64,000 bases of DNA from Ornithinimicrobium sufpigmenti (GCF_004322775.1 NZ_CP036403.1:868001-932000); one strand, 5' to 3'. Numbered from the stretch's first letter, positions 26,301-35,600 are shown. The notes: generated by a model not told the origin, from the sequence alone. Translations and numbers: made by a program.

Positions 26301-29057
26301 CGTGTACAGCTGCTGGCGCGACTCGGCCCCGGTGGCCAGGGCGTGGGTGGCATCGACCGACACGCCTTGGGCGGTGTGCACGGTGGAGGCGTACCCGAGC
26401 TCGACGGACTTGTGGACGTAGTCGGCCGGCAGGGTGATCTTGCGGTGGTGCTGGTTGTGCTGGACCACCAGGGCGCCGTCGCGGCCAACTTTCAGGACCG
26501 TCCATCGGTCGCCGTTCTTGACGAAATCGCTGCGGGCGACCCTCAACCGTCGGTCGTTGGAGCGGCTGATCACCACGTCCCCGACCGATGCTTGGTTCCC
26601 GTCGGCCAGCACCACCTGCCGACCGACCTTGGCCTGACCGGTGAGTCGGTGGTCGCGGGCCCGCTGATTGAGCTCGGCGACAAGTTCCCGGGTGGGGGCG
26701 AGCATGATCGCGTCCCGACCCCGGGCGCGGTCCGCGCTCCAGGCGGCGAAGACTTCTTCGGTCATGGTGGCCAGGTCGCCGACGTGGACCCGGCCCGCGT
26801 CGAGATAGAACCCCAACGCTGAAGGCTTACCTTCGCGCAGTTCCAGGGAAGCACCGGCTTCGGCGGTCCCGCTGAACCGCAGCAACTCGGACAGGTGCAG
26901 GGCGCCGTGGGTGGCGCGGATGTCGCGTAGCACTCCACCGGCGCCGATCGCGCCGAGCTGCTGGTCATCACCGATCAGCCGGACAGAGGCGCCCTTGCTG
27001 AGCAACCAGGTGATAGCGGTGTCCAAGGACAGGGTGTCGGCCATGCCGACCTCGTCGATAAGGACCAACGTCGAAGGGCCGATCTTGCTGGCCCAGGCCA
27101 GGCCGTCCAGACCGACGCAGTCGAGCCGGAACACCAACTGGGCCAGCGTGTCGGTGGTCGAATCGGTGTGCTGGCGCAGCTGGCCCGCGGCCGCGGCTGA
27201 CGGGGCCAGTCCGATGACGGTTCCACCAGAGGCCTCCCACGCCTTGGTCAAGGCCCGCATGGCGGTGGTCTTGCCCGACCCGGCCGGCGCAATGGCCAAC
27301 TGCACCCGCGCACCGGAGGTCGCCATGCCCTTGACCAAGGCTGCCTGCCCGGCGTTCAACTCGACCCCGTTGGCGACCGACTCCAGCAGCGCTATGTCGA
27401 TGTCCTGCTCGCAGGCGCGGCGCCCGTCGAACCGGCCGGCGGCGTCGACCAGCCGCTGCTCAGCCGCCAGGACCGCTGTAGAGGTGAAGAGTTGCGATCC
27501 GGCGACGCTGTAGACGCTGGACCCGTCGGCACGGCGCAGCGGCCCCGGCTCGGTGATCGTGTCGACCCTGGCCGACGTCAGCGCCGTGCTGCGGGACAGC
27601 GCCTCCTGCGTGAGCTGTTCGACCAGGGCCTCGACCTGCTCCAGCGGGACGTCCGCGGCGCGGACGCGACGTTGCGCCTCGGCGCGCACATGCCACACCT
27701 GCCACGTCGACCGGGACGCCTGCACCGTGTCGACCACCTGCGCGGCGGTCCGCTCCACCCAACGCTCATCGACCCGCTCGCCGAGCCCGTGGGTGTCGGC
27801 CCCCGCCTGGGCAGCGTCGACCATCGAGGACAGCGCTTCTTGGCCGCCGAGCACCGCCAGCGCCTCGGAGCGCCAGGTCTGGCGCTGCTGCGCCTCGGAG
27901 CGGGGTTCGTGCTTGGCGTCGCGGGTCTCCAGGGTCGCCTGCTGGGCCAGCTGGATCGACTCCACCGGCGTCGGTGGGCGGCCGTGCTGGGCCTGGAACG
28001 CGCGGGCCAGCTCACTGCGTCGGGCCTGGATGCTGGCCCGCCGGGTCGACCAGGCCTCGTTCAACCGGGGATCGACACCGACGATCTCTCGCACCGGCCG
28101 CTTGCCAGGGTCACCTTGATCGGTGCGGGCGGCGAAGGTGAGGCCCAGCGGACGTAGGTGCTTCTCTAGGGCCGTGTTGTAGGTCTCGGAGGCGGAGACG
28201 GTGGCCTTGTGCAGCAGCCGGCTGTCGATGGAGAGCCACCGACCATCGGTCACGGTCTGGACCTTGTTGGCAACGGCGACGTGGGTGTGCAGGTCGGGGT
28301 CCCCGGCGCGGGAGTCGCGGTGGGTGAAGGCTGCCGCGACCAGACCGCGGACGTCCACCTGCTGCACGCCGTCCTTGCCGGTGCGGGTGTACAGGGCGTG
28401 CTTCTCGATGTAGCCGAGTGCGTCCCGGACCGCCGCTTGGTGCGCGGCCTCGATTTGCCGAGCCAGGGGACGATCGGCCACCGCCCACACCGTGGAGACC
28501 GACTTAACCGGGGAGAAGGTCAGGTCGAAACCAGCCACAGCGGTGGTCCGGGGCCGGGACTGCTTGGCGATGAGTCCCGCCAGCTCCCGCTCATCGAACG
28601 GCTCGCGGCCGTGCTCGGTACGGAACATGTCCAGGGCGACCTGGGTGCGGATCCTCGCGCGTTCCTCGACGGAGATCGGGTGGCCCACCGACAGCCCGAG
28701 AGCCTTGTTGTGCTTCTCGAACCGGCGCGCCACCACGATCCGGAAATCGGTGACATCATCGCGTCCGGCGTAGACGCGGAAAGGCTGGCCCAGGCTGTGC
28801 CCGGCCTCGTCACCCAGCGGGTGCTCCCCGGTGCCGAACAGGCGAGTCATGTGGACGGCGGTGACCTCATCGCCGACAGACAGTCCGGCGATGTCGGCCA
28901 TGCCGGCGCCGACCCACACGCCCGGAGCCTCACCTTTAGCGGTGTAGTAACTGGCCAGTCCGGAGTGGCCTACCTCGGTGGCGTCATGACGCGCGACCTG
29001 CCGGGTCAGGTAGTCATAGCCCGACCCGGCCGTCAGCCGGTGGATCGTCATCGCCAT
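23334..29057 (-). CDS. MobF-family relaxase with helicase and DnaG-like primase domains
   Basis: A 1907-residue conjugation protein. The N-terminal TrwC/TraI relaxase has candidate nicking tyrosines in SGYDYLTRQVARHD (residues 14-16) and the metal-binding DPDLHTHVAVANKV (~255). A RecD-like helicase follows, with Walker A APAGSGKTTAMRAL (~590), TLVLIDEVGMAD and YASTVHTAQGVSVD. The last third contains a primase-type region: DRFRDRVLFPITD (~1539), the TOPRIM glutamate PVLVEGPMDAHAI (~1605) and VATDADLAGRMAAERA (~1650). It would nick oriT, lead the strand out, unwind, and possibly prime the complementary strand. Coding begins at ATG 29057, or 29051. Confidence 0.93.
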   Translation of the reverse strand: MAMTIHRLTAGSGYDYLTRQVARHDATEVGHSGLASYYTAKGEAPGVWVGAGMADIAGLSVGDEVTAVHMTRLFGTGEHPLGDEAGHSLGQPFRVYAGRDDVTDFRIVVARRFEKHNKALGLSVGHPISVEERARIRTQVALDMFRTEHGREPFDERELAGLIAKQSRPRTTAVAGFDLTFSPVKSVSTVWAVADRPLARQIEAAHQAAVRDALGYIEKHALYTRTGKDGVQQVDVRGLVAAAFTHRDSRAGDPDLHTHVAVANKVQTVTDGRWLSIDSRLLHKATVSASETYNTALEKHLRPLGLTFAARTDQGDPGKRPVREIVGVDPRLNEAWSTRRASIQARRSELARAFQAQHGRPPTPVESIQLAQQATLETRDAKHEPRSEAQQRQTWRSEALAVLGGQEALSSMVDAAQAGADTHGLGERVDERWVERTAAQVVDTVQASRSTWQVWHVRAEAQRRVRAADVPLEQVEALVEQLTQEALSRSTALTSARVDTITEPGPLRRADGSSVYSVAGSQLFTSTAVLAAEQRLVDAAGRFDGRRACEQDIDIALLESVANGVELNAGQAALVKGMATSGARVQLAIAPAGSGKTTAMRALTKAWEASGGTVIGLAPSAAAAGQLRQHTDSTTDTLAQLVFRLDCVGLDGLAWASKIGPSTLVLIDEVGMADTLSLDTAITWLLSKGASVRLIGDDQQLGAIGAGGVLRDIRATHGALHLSELLRFSGTAEAGASLELREGKPSALGFYLDAGRVHVGDLATMTEEVFAAWSADRARGRDAIMLAPTRELVAELNQRARDHRLTGQAKVGRQVVLADGNQASVGDVVISRSNDRRLRVARSDFVKNGDRWTVLKVGRDGALVVQHNQHHRKITLPADYVHKSVELGYASTVHTAQGVSVDATHALATGAESRQQLYTMMTRGRDANHVYLQVVGTGDEHDAVKPDTVSPRTATDLLETILTRDEAPASASTLLRDLDDPAVLLGQATARYVDALYTAAATTVGAENLERLDKAAEHLVLGMTQAPAWPTLRAHLTLLAAEGQNPVQVLSEAATGREVDSAADPAAVLDWRLDDTGMRNTAPGPLPWLPGIPPALASDPTWGPYLTARAQRVTDLTQEVAEHAVTAPTPAWATQGTARPADDVLAKVAIWRAATQVDSADLRPTGPQQVSKAAAIYQRALRSQLQGNRSPALAEWGPLLSDVAPDAVRDAFVPVLAERLAAATRAGIDAATLVRDAAGTRALPDDHAAAALWWRVAEHLSPAVDTTARTDQLLSTTWVPTLAQRLGDDRARAMQASTWWPVLVTTVDHALQRGWSLDDLAATAPAPETDVDDAAAMTWTISTLMDDPTHLHQSVCPHEDGLELAPSGIDPHPHSVQANDAEYRQYLDTITTHSPASDPADQHADLDPVRVNVGLALAARYRQLMGPLEPSDADLDRAYDRWTQAQDSPVPLDRLAQVNAMALAFYEQQLTNGGWAPGYLAGRFGRDVAGHRHVRPGYAPAGWTRLLDHLGARGVTDLELRTTGLATTTRDGRLIDRFRDRVLFPITDTRGQVLGFIGRRDPSLGDDSPYAGPKYLNTPTTPLFAKGNHLYGADTSLLKAGATPVLVEGPMDAHAITLATRAMYVGVAPMGTALTSDQAAQLAQLGGPVIVATDADLAGRMAAERAHWLLAQHNVPTFAAALPEGTDPAQLLHDQGPGAVTTTLLACSPLAEALLQERLTNLAVDEALESAARVLATADPSSWDRTCTEIADRLGTDEATTRRALYLAVRAWHDNPRAVTTQQLEATRDVRARIEATAQAPEQRWAPIADRLDPRLTAQDDWPALARTMQDLHDEGQDVESLARASITDEPLVSSRPAQSLRYRLAAHATTPLPGPLLPTRSSRAPGRDEDHRSFSPEHDRSRGIPR

Positions 29058-29427
29058 GCCTACACAAGGCGGAGATCCGAGCCTTCAGGGACTCACTTCT
29101 GAGCAACTTTCTCGTCTCGATTGAAAGTTTGGCGGCCTGGAGACCTTCGAGCGCCCAAGGTGGGGACGCGCAAGTTCGGCGGCGTGGTCCCGGGGGAGGG
29201 CTCCGTCGATGCCAGAGGTGTATGGGACATGAGCGGGGCGGTTTCGGTCAGGCTCAGGATCGGTGAGTCTGCGCGGGCGGTGCTCGGTCAGGGGTCGGTG
29301 AGCTTGCTCGGGGCATGCTCGGTTCGGTTGATCGGGGCGGTGATCTGCGCGGGGGTGAGTCCCTGGCGTGTCTCCGTCCGCTTGGGTGATGTCAGGAGTT
29401 CGTGCTAGATCGAGGAGAGGCGCACGG
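29058..29427. other. Divergent relaxase upstream region, candidate oriT
   Basis: About 370 bases between divergent transfer genes, where MobF elements usually keep oriT. It contains several GGTGAG/CGGTCAGG-type direct repeats (for example CGGTCAGGCTCAGGATCGG and CGGTCAGGGGTCGGTGAG around 29249-29305) and an A/T-richer stretch, TTTCTCGTCTCGATTGAAAG (29109-29128). The nick site cannot be fixed from sequence alone. Confidence 0.4.
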
Positions 29428-29820
29428 GTGCAGAAGCAGACGGTGAGGCAGCAGGCACGGGCGCGTGCTCGGCAGGCCAGGGTGAAGGTGCGCCAGGAGC
29501 AGGCGGAACGGCAGAGGCGGCTGGCCAGGTGCGGCGAGACGGTGGCCGTGGCGCTGGCTGAGCGGGACGCGGTGATGGCTGACTGTGATCAGCGAGCAGG
29601 GCGGGCGCTGCGGTCCCTCATCGAGAAGGAGGGTCTGAATACGCAGGAGGCGTTGGCGTGGTGCGGGGCGGACTCGCTGACGGGACGGGAGGTCTACCGG
29701 CTCATCCGGGGCGTCGTTGACGAGGACGAAGGCGGCACCGGCGGTCATGAGGATGAGGGTGAGGACTCGCGCGAAGATGCGCCGGCCTCGGCGAGGCCGG
29801 CTGAGAGCATGCCGGGGTGA
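29428..29820 (+). CDS. Small basic, relaxosome-associated hypothetical protein
   Basis: A 130-residue protein with a strongly basic helical N-terminus (VRQQARARARQARVKVRQEQ), a middle region ETVAVALAERDAVMADCDQR and RALRSLIEKEGLNTQEALAW that looks like a small helical DNA-binding fold, and an acidic Asp/Glu-rich tail. GTG 29428 follows GAGGAGAGG. It is divergent from the relaxase across the candidate oriT, the usual place for relaxosome accessory proteins, so a DNA-binding helper role is inferred. It has no catalytic motif. Confidence 0.7.
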   Translation: MQKQTVRQQARARARQARVKVRQEQAERQRRLARCGETVAVALAERDAVMADCDQRAGRALRSLIEKEGLNTQEALAWCGADSLTGREVYRLIRGVVDEDEGGTGGHEDEGEDSREDAPASARPAESMPG

Positions 29821-29871
29821 GTACGCACGGTTGCGTGGCCGGTCTGGTGGCGCTGGGCGACCTGGGCACGG

Positions 29872-30057
29872 TCAACCGCTGACGTTGCTGATCGTCTCGT
29901 GCGACAGTTCGGTGCCCAACGCGGCCTCAAGGTGGTGCTCGATGTCGTGGATCGTCATCCCGCCGGCGTACAGGGAGATGGTCATGTCCTCCGGCCCACC
30001 CAGGCGACGAGCGCCCTTGGGCACCAGCTCCAGGACGGACGCAATCATCTCTGGCAA
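29872..30057 (-). pseudogene. IS256-family (mutator) transposase fragment
   Basis: A leftward fragment reads LVPKGARRLGGPEDMTISLY, AGGMTIHDIEHHLEAALGTE and LSHETISN, the conserved central segment of IS256-type transposases just before the catalytic core. The rest of the gene is missing on both sides and the frame ends soon after. It marks a former insertion at the right edge of the transfer region. Confidence 0.85.
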
Positions 30058-30345
30058 GAACCCGCCTTCGACCGGTCAGCGACAGGCCACGCTGGAGCGT
30101 GGCAGCCACGAGTTTGTGGGGCATGCGTCTTCGAACCAGCCCTTGGGGCGGGCGTGTCGCCCTGTGAGATGGGTCACCCACAGGCTGGGAGTTTGGTCAA
30201 GTCGGAGCGCATCCTTGCAGGTCAGCCCGTCTGTGACAGGTGTGGCACCTCGCGGTTGTGCACACTTTCGTTATCGTTACGTGACATTGGCCGAGCCTCG
30301 TGTGTATGTTCAGCCCTGGCCTTCTCCCCTGGAAGACCTACCTAG

Positions 30346-30518
30346 GTGCGCAACTGCCGAGTCCTGTCGGCGTGCCCGGGCAGAACAACTCACCGTACCC
30401 GTGACAGGAACGGGGGAACCACCTCTGGCGCCGTCCTGGCTCCTTGGGGCGAAGTGATCCGGCGCCCACCGGATCCGGAGGTTCTCCACCTCGAGCCCGA
30501 CAGCTCACCCCGTAGGCG
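30346..30518 (+). promoter_or_regulatory. c-di-AMP riboswitch (ydaO-yuaA element)
   Basis: The conserved blocks appear in order: GCAACTGCCGAGTCCTG, CGGGCAGAACAACTCACCG, GTGACAGG-ACGGGGGAACC, CTCCTTGGGGCGAAGT and CGACAGCTCACCCCGTAGGC, ending just before the ribosome site of the NlpC/P60 gene. In Actinobacteria this RNA senses cyclic di-AMP and controls wall-hydrolase genes, turning them off when the ligand is high. Confidence 0.93.
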
Positions 30519-30530
30519 TTGGAGGAACAC

Positions 30531-31445
30531 ATGACCATGCGCATCATCGGCCGTCACCGGCGGCCCGGTCGTCTCAGCACGGCCACCAACAACCTGACCC
30601 GCACGGCTGCGATCGCTGCCACGTCGACGGGTCTGCTCGCCGGCACTGCCGTGAGTGTCAGCGCGATCCCCGAGGTCGGCCAGGAGCCCGTCTCTTGGGT
30701 CCAGGAGCCGGCAACGGGTCCGACCGAGAGCCTGCAGCTGCTGATCGACGCGGGCCTGCTCACCGACCGGGCCACCACCTTCGACACCCCAGCGCGCGCC
30801 GTGTCCGCCCCGGACGATGCCGAGGGTGCCGACTTCGGCACCAGCGGCTTCACCGCCGTGACCCGGGTGGCCGAGGCCGCCCCGGTGGCGGAGCCCGAGG
30901 CCGCCCCGGCGGCGGAGCCCGAGGCTGCCCCGGCGGCCGAGGCGCCCTCTGCGGCCGAGTCCCAGGCCGCTGCTGCGGTGGAGTCCCGGACCGAGACCTC
31001 CGCGAGCCGCAACAACGCACGCACGGCCCCGGCCACCCCGGCACCCCAGCCCGCCCCGACCCCGGCACCCCAGCCTGCCCCGTCGCCTGAGCCCGCCCCG
31101 GCTCCCGGGGCCGGCGGCGTCCTGGACGTGGCCGCGGCTTACACCGGCTACCCCTACCAATGGGGCGGCGCAAGCCCGGAGACCGGCTTCGACTGCTCCG
31201 GCTACACCTCGTTCGTGTTCGCCCAGGTGGGCATCTCGCTGCCGCGCACCGCGGCCGCCCAGCAGGCCGCGGCCACCCCGGTCAGCAACCCGCAGCCCGG
31301 CGACCTGGTGTTCTTCGGCTACCCCGCCTGGCACATCGGCATCTACGCCGGCAACGGGATGATGTACGACTCGGGCCGCCCCGGCATCCCGACGCAGTAC
31401 CGCGCAGTGTTCTCCGGTGTGTCCGGCTACGGCCGGGTGCTCTGA
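30531..31445 (+). CDS. Secreted NlpC/P60 (C40) cell-wall peptidase
   Basis: A 304-residue exported hydrolase. A basic N-terminus and the hydrophobic segment IAATSTGLLAGTAVSVSA form a signal peptide. A Pro/Ala/Glu repeat linker (AAPVAEPEAAPAAEPEAAP, later PAPQPAPTPAPQPAPSP) leads to the catalytic domain: GYPYQWGGASPETGFDCSGY with the nucleophile Cys (~residue 220), PGDLVFFG, and the His in AWHIGIYAG (~266). It cuts peptidoglycan stem peptides. ATG 30531 follows GGAGG. It is controlled by the c-di-AMP riboswitch and closed by a strong terminator. Confidence 0.94.
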   Translation: MTMRIIGRHRRPGRLSTATNNLTRTAAIAATSTGLLAGTAVSVSAIPEVGQEPVSWVQEPATGPTESLQLLIDAGLLTDRATTFDTPARAVSAPDDAEGADFGTSGFTAVTRVAEAAPVAEPEAAPAAEPEAAPAAEAPSAAESQAAAAVESRTETSASRNNARTAPATPAPQPAPTPAPQPAPSPEPAPAPGAGGVLDVAAAYTGYPYQWGGASPETGFDCSGYTSFVFAQVGISLPRTAAAQQAAATPVSNPQPGDLVFFGYPAWHIGIYAGNGMMYDSGRPGIPTQYRAVFSGVSGYGRVL

Positions 31446-31470
31446 CCCGACCCGCGAGTCGAACGCGCAG

Positions 31471-31502
31471 AGGCCCCCACCGCTTTCGGTGGGGGCCTTT
31501 GC
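31471..31502 (+). terminator. Rho-independent terminator after NlpC/P60 gene
   Basis: A perfect 12-bp stem (AGGCCCCCACCG / CGGTGGGGGCCT) with the loop CTTT, followed by TTTGCG, lies 25 bases after the stop codon. Confidence 0.9.
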
Positions 31503-32018
31503 GCATTCTCACGGGTAGTTATGGGGGCGGGCTCTGGACACATTCTAGGCCTCTGGCCTGCAGGGGGCTGCGGTGATCAGCACTGGTGACCCGATTTGAA
31601 CTCCCAGGCCGGGGGCGACGCCGTGACTCTATGGTGCGGAGGCGCTGGACCTTCCCCGCATGAGAACTGCGGGATATTGCTGATGATGGTGGCCTGCTCA
31701 AGGGTGAGCAGCGAGGGTGCGACAGTCTCGTGTGTGACGTCGATAGTGCCCGGTCCGTGCTCACGACCTCAACGATCGGATGGGTATGCCTAGATCGAAG
31801 GCGAGTCTCGCTCGGCCTGCTTGGTGACGCGCCACGCGTGGGCGGCGTGCTCGCGTGGGAGGTGCGCTAGCGCGAGGTCGGATTGGGCCAGGCGGTGGCC
31901 GAGCGGGAGGCGGTGGTATCTGACTGGCCGGTGGGAGGTTCACAGGTCCAGCGGCCCCCCTCCTCACGCGGGAAGGCGCGCCAGCCCTCGCCAGCCGCTT
32001 GTTTCAACGCTTGCCGCA
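31503..32018. other. Gene-free stretch before the copper island
   Basis: About 515 bases without a supported coding region. Short frames on both strands have no domain, and codon structure is poor. It ends at the CsoR-like palindromes and probably contains their promoter. Confidence 0.55.
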
Positions 32019-32062
32019 ATACCCCTAGCGGGTATAAGGTATGCATGCCCCTACCGGGTATA
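32019..32062 (+). promoter_or_regulatory. Tandem CsoR-like operator palindromes
   Basis: Two related sites, ATACCCCTAGCGGGTATA (32019-32036) and ATGCCCCTACCGGGTAT (32045-32061), match the G/C-tract pseudo-palindromes bound by copper-sensing CsoR repressors. They lie 15-60 bases before the first gene of the copper cluster. Two CsoR genes are present in the window. Confidence 0.75.
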
Positions 32063-32076
32063 CGGAAGGAAAGTGC

Positions 32077-32289
32077 ATGACGACCGCATCCACCTATGGG
32101 GTGGCTGGTCTGAGTTGTGGACGTGAGGGCGTGGTGGGCGCGGAGGTATCCCTGGCCCCGGCCGCACTGGCAAGCCACATCGGCGCAGTCACAGGCCGCC
32201 TGACCACCGTGACAGTTGGCGATCAGATGACGACTTCGCGGCCATCGTCGCTGTCAGCGGGTGCCTGTCACGATGCGACCAGGATCTGA
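32077..32289 (+). CDS. Degenerate HMA (CopZ-like) protein, metal-binding CxxC lost
   Basis: A 70-residue frame whose start, MTTASTYGVAGLSCGREGVV, aligns with copper chaperones of the HMA fold (usual GMTCxxC), with LTTVTV as a later strand. The second cysteine is gone (CGRE), the rest of the fold is poorly kept and the tail [13 protein letters not shown] is unrelated. It is probably a decaying copZ, though its position directly behind the operators means it is still transcribed and may serve to lead translation into the next, overlapping gene. Confidence 0.55.
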   Translation: MTTASTYGVAGLSCGREGVVGAEVSLAPAALASHIGAVTGRLTTVTVGDQMTTSRPSSLSAGACHDATRI

Positions 32290-33286
32290 CGTGAAGGCAC
32301 TTGGGCGGCTCGGTCTGTACGGACTGGCTCTCGGGGTCGTGCTCGCCGGCGCGGCAGCCACGGCGAGCGTGGTCGTCCCCGAGGAGACCGTGCGGAACTG
32401 GACTGCAGAAGCGACTCCGGACCATCACTCAGGAGAAGACGGCTTGGCAACAGGCGGGCACGACGGTCACGATGATGAGCTGTCCTCGCTGGGGCTGGGA
32501 GTGGCGCAGGGTGGATACCAGCTCACTGATGTGAGCGCCCCCGCTGAGTCCGGCGCCGAGGGCGAACTCTCCTTTGCGGTGACGGGTCCCGACGGGAACC
32601 CGGTGACCGGCTTCGAGCTGGACCACGACAAGGAACTGCATCTGATCGCGGTGCGCGCTGACGGGCAGCACTTCCGCCACGTGCACCCCGACATGAGCGA
32701 GGACGGTGAGTGGTCGATCCCGTGGCAGTGGGAGCAGGCCGGAACTTACCGGGTCTTCGCCGACTTCGTTCCGTCCGAGATGGGCGATGGCATGACTTTG
32801 TCCACCGCGGTGCAGGTGGCCGGGCACTACGCCCCGGAACCGGCGACTGAGCTGGTCACGAGGACCACTGTCGATGGCTTCGACGTCAGCGTCGAAGGTG
32901 GCCTCAGCGCCGGAGAATCCTCGGAACTGACAATCACCATCACCCGCGACGGGCAGCCAGTCACCGAGCTTCAGCCATATCTGGGTGCCTTCGGGCACCT
33001 GGTGGCCCTGCGGGACGGCGATCTGGCCTACCTGCACGTCCACCCCCACGGTCACGAGCCGCAGACCGGTGAGACCTCCGGGCCGGAGATCGTGTTCGAG
33101 GCCACCGCACCGACACCGGGACGGTATCTGTTGTACCTGGACTTCCAGGTCGATGGACAGGTGCACACCGCGCCCCTGGTCCTCGAAGCGAGCGCTGCGG
33201 GCTCCGGCGCCCGTGACAGGGACGGTCGCGAGCATTCCGAGAACGAGGGCGATCAGGAGGACGGAGGCGGCGATGACCACGGCTGA
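32273..33286 (+). CDS. Secreted His-rich heavy-metal-associated protein
   Basis: A 337-residue exported or membrane-anchored protein. The N-terminal helix [20 protein letters not shown] is followed by a His/Asp-rich segment ([20 protein letters not shown]), two beta-sandwich-like repeats containing [19 protein letters not shown] and [17 protein letters not shown], and a charged tail ending DGGGDDHG. The paired HxHP motifs are typical of extracytoplasmic copper-binding proteins beside copA in Actinobacteria. ATG 32273 is used; GTG 32261 and GTG 32291 are in frame. It overlaps both neighbours, indicating an operon. Confidence 0.78.
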   Translation: MRPGSDVKALGRLGLYGLALGVVLAGAAATASVVVPEETVRNWTAEATPDHHSGEDGLATGGHDGHDDELSSLGLGVAQGGYQLTDVSAPAESGAEGELSFAVTGPDGNPVTGFELDHDKELHLIAVRADGQHFRHVHPDMSEDGEWSIPWQWEQAGTYRVFADFVPSEMGDGMTLSTAVQVAGHYAPEPATELVTRTTVDGFDVSVEGGLSAGESSELTITITRDGQPVTELQPYLGAFGHLVALRDGDLAYLHVHPHGHEPQTGETSGPEIVFEATAPTPGRYLLYLDFQVDGQVHTAPLVLEASAAGSGARDRDGREHSENEGDQEDGGGDDHG

Positions 33287-35600
33287 GAACACCGCCAGCA
33301 CCGGCCCCGGCAGCATCGAGCTGCAGATCGGGGGCATGACGTGTGCCTCGTGCGCGAACCGGATCGAAAAGAAGCTGAACAAGCTCGATGGCGTCACCGC
33401 GAGCGTGAACTACGCGACCGAGAAGGCCAGTGTCAGTGGGCCAGCGGACCTGGACGCGCAGATGGTGATCGCGGAGGTGGAGAAGACCGGGTATACCGCC
33501 GTGCTGCCGGCCCCACCGAAGGGGTCGACCGAGGCGTCGCAGGACGAGGCCGAGACGGGCGAGGATGCCGAGCTGCGCAACCTGCGCCAGCGGCTCATCG
33601 GTGCTGCCGTTCTGTCGGTCCCGGTCATCGCGATGGCGATGATCCCGGCGCTGCAGTTCGACTATTGGGGCTTCGCTTCCCTGGTCCTTGCCGCCCCGGT
33701 GGTGGTGTGGGCCGGCTGGCCTTTCCACAAGGCGGCGTGGACGAACTTCAAGCACGGCGCGGCCACGATGGACACACTCATCTCGATTGGCACCACCGCA
33801 GCCCTGCTGTGGTCGATCGTGGCGCTGTTCTTCGGCACCGCGGGGCAACCCGGCGTGGTCCACCCGTTCGAGCTGACCATCTCTCGCACGGACGGCCTCG
33901 GGCACATCTACCTCGAAGTCGCAGCCGGTGTAATCACCTTCATTCTGCTCGGACGCTACTTCGAGAAGCGTTCCAAGCGTCTCGCCGGTGCCGCCCTGCG
34001 CGCCCTGCTCGAACTCGGCGCCAAAGATGTCGCGCTCCTGCGCGACGGCACCGAACAGCGCGTCTCCATCGACGAGCTGACTGTCGGCGATGAGTTTGTC
34101 GTCCGGCCGGGTGAGAAAATCGCCACCGACGGTGTGATCACCTCCGGCAGCAGCGCCATCGACGCCTCCATGCTCACCGGCGAGTCCGTGCCGGTGGAGG
34201 TCAGCCAAGGCGATGCGGTCACTGGCGCGACCGTCAACGCCGGCGGGCGCCTGGTCATCCGTGCCACCCGGATCGGCTCGGACACCCAGCTGGCACAGAT
34301 GGCCAAGCTGGTCGAGGATGCCCAGTCCGGCAAGGCCGAGATCCAGCGACTGGCGGACCGGGTCTCGGGAGTGTTCGTCCCGATTGCGATCGCGATAGCC
34401 GTGGCCGCCCTCGGGGCTTGGCTCGGCGCCGGGTTCCCGGTCTCGGCCGGTTTCACCGCGGCCGTGGCGGTGCTGATCATCGCCTGCCCCTGCGCCCTGG
34501 GACTGGCCACCCCGACCGCCATTCTGGTCGGTACCGGACGGGGCGCCCAGATGGGTGTGCTCATCAAAGGCCCCGAAGTGCTCGAATCTACGAGGAAGAT
34601 CGACACAATCGTGTTGGACAAGACCGGCACCGTCACCACCGGCAAGATGACGCTGAGTGATGTCATCACCGCCGAGGGTGTGGACCGGGCCGAGCTATTG
34701 CGGTTGGCGGGTGGCCTGGAGGATGCCTCCGAGCACCCCATCGCTCAGGCCATCGCCAAGGGTGCCACCGCCGAGGTCGGCAATCTGCCCACGCCGGAGT
34801 CCTTCCAGAACCTCGAAGGTCGCGGCGTCCAGGGCATCGTCGACGGGCACGCCGTCGTGGCGGGTCGAGAGACGCTGTTGGCCGAGCGGTCCCAGCCCCT
34901 CGACGACGACCTCCTCGCCGCCAAGCGGGCCGCCGAGGTTCAGGGCAAGACGGCGATCGCGGTCGGCTGGGACGGACAGGCGCGCGGCGTGCTGGTGGTC
35001 GCTGACCAGATCAAGCCCACCAGCGCCCACGCGATCGCTCAGTTCAAGGATCTGGGGCTGACACCGGTGCTGCTCACTGGTGATAATCGGGCCGTGGCCC
35101 AGCAGGTCGCCGCCGAGGTCGACATCGGGCAGGTCATCGCCGAGGTCCTTCCGAAGGACAAGGTCGATGTTGTTGCCCGTTTGCAGGACGAGGGCAAGGT
35201 CGTGGCCATGGTCGGTGACGGCGTCAACGACGCTCCCGCCCTGGCCCAGGCCGACCTCGGTCTGGCCATGGGCACCGGCACCGATGTCGCCATCGAAGCC
35301 GCCGACATCACCCTGGTCCGCGGCGACCTGCGGGCAGCCGCCGATGCCATCCGGCTTTCCCGGCGGACGCTGCGGACGATCAAGACCAACCTGTTCTGGG
35401 CCTTTGCCTACAACACCGCAGCTATCCCGCTGGCCGCCTTCGGACTGCTCAACCCCATGCTCGCCGGCGCGGCTATGGCCCTATCCAGCGTCTTCGTCGT
35501 CTCCAACAGCCTGCGCCTGCGCAGCTTCAAGTCTCGAGCCGACGAGGGGCCAGCGAACGTCGCGTCAGTTAGGCGGGAGCGCGAACGGGCCCCTGCCTGA
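33273..35600 (+). CDS. copA: Cu(I)-exporting P1B-type ATPase (CopA type)
   Basis: A 775-residue copper pump. An N-terminal HMA domain has [20 protein letters not shown]. Membrane helices surround the transport motif [13 protein letters not shown] (CPC at ~404). Catalytic features are MLTGES, the phosphorylated Asp in [12 protein letters not shown] (~448), SEHPIAQ and [12 protein letters not shown] (~647), with the downstream [10 protein letters not shown] and [15 protein letters not shown] typical of Cu(I) ATPases. It exports cytoplasmic copper. The start overlaps the secreted His-rich gene by 14 bases, so the cluster behind the CsoR-like sites is one transcript. Confidence 0.96.
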   Translation: MTTAENTASTGPGSIELQIGGMTCASCANRIEKKLNKLDGVTASVNYATEKASVSGPADLDAQMVIAEVEKTGYTAVLPAPPKGSTEASQDEAETGEDAELRNLRQRLIGAAVLSVPVIAMAMIPALQFDYWGFASLVLAAPVVVWAGWPFHKAAWTNFKHGAATMDTLISIGTTAALLWSIVALFFGTAGQPGVVHPFELTISRTDGLGHIYLEVAAGVITFILLGRYFEKRSKRLAGAALRALLELGAKDVALLRDGTEQRVSIDELTVGDEFVVRPGEKIATDGVITSGSSAIDASMLTGESVPVEVSQGDAVTGATVNAGGRLVIRATRIGSDTQLAQMAKLVEDAQSGKAEIQRLADRVSGVFVPIAIAIAVAALGAWLGAGFPVSAGFTAAVAVLIIACPCALGLATPTAILVGTGRGAQMGVLIKGPEVLESTRKIDTIVLDKTGTVTTGKMTLSDVITAEGVDRAELLRLAGGLEDASEHPIAQAIAKGATAEVGNLPTPESFQNLEGRGVQGIVDGHAVVAGRETLLAERSQPLDDDLLAAKRAAEVQGKTAIAVGWDGQARGVLVVADQIKPTSAHAIAQFKDLGLTPVLLTGDNRAVAQQVAAEVDIGQVIAEVLPKDKVDVVARLQDEGKVVAMVGDGVNDAPALAQADLGLAMGTGTDVAIEAADITLVRGDLRAAADAIRLSRRTLRTIKTNLFWAFAYNTAAIPLAAFGLLNPMLAGAAMALSSVFVVSNSLRLRSFKSRADEGPANVASVRRERERAPA

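Noticed and set aside
31596..31793. Short rightward frame of 65 codons before the copper island
   Set aside because: It has no ribosome site, no domain and poor codon structure.
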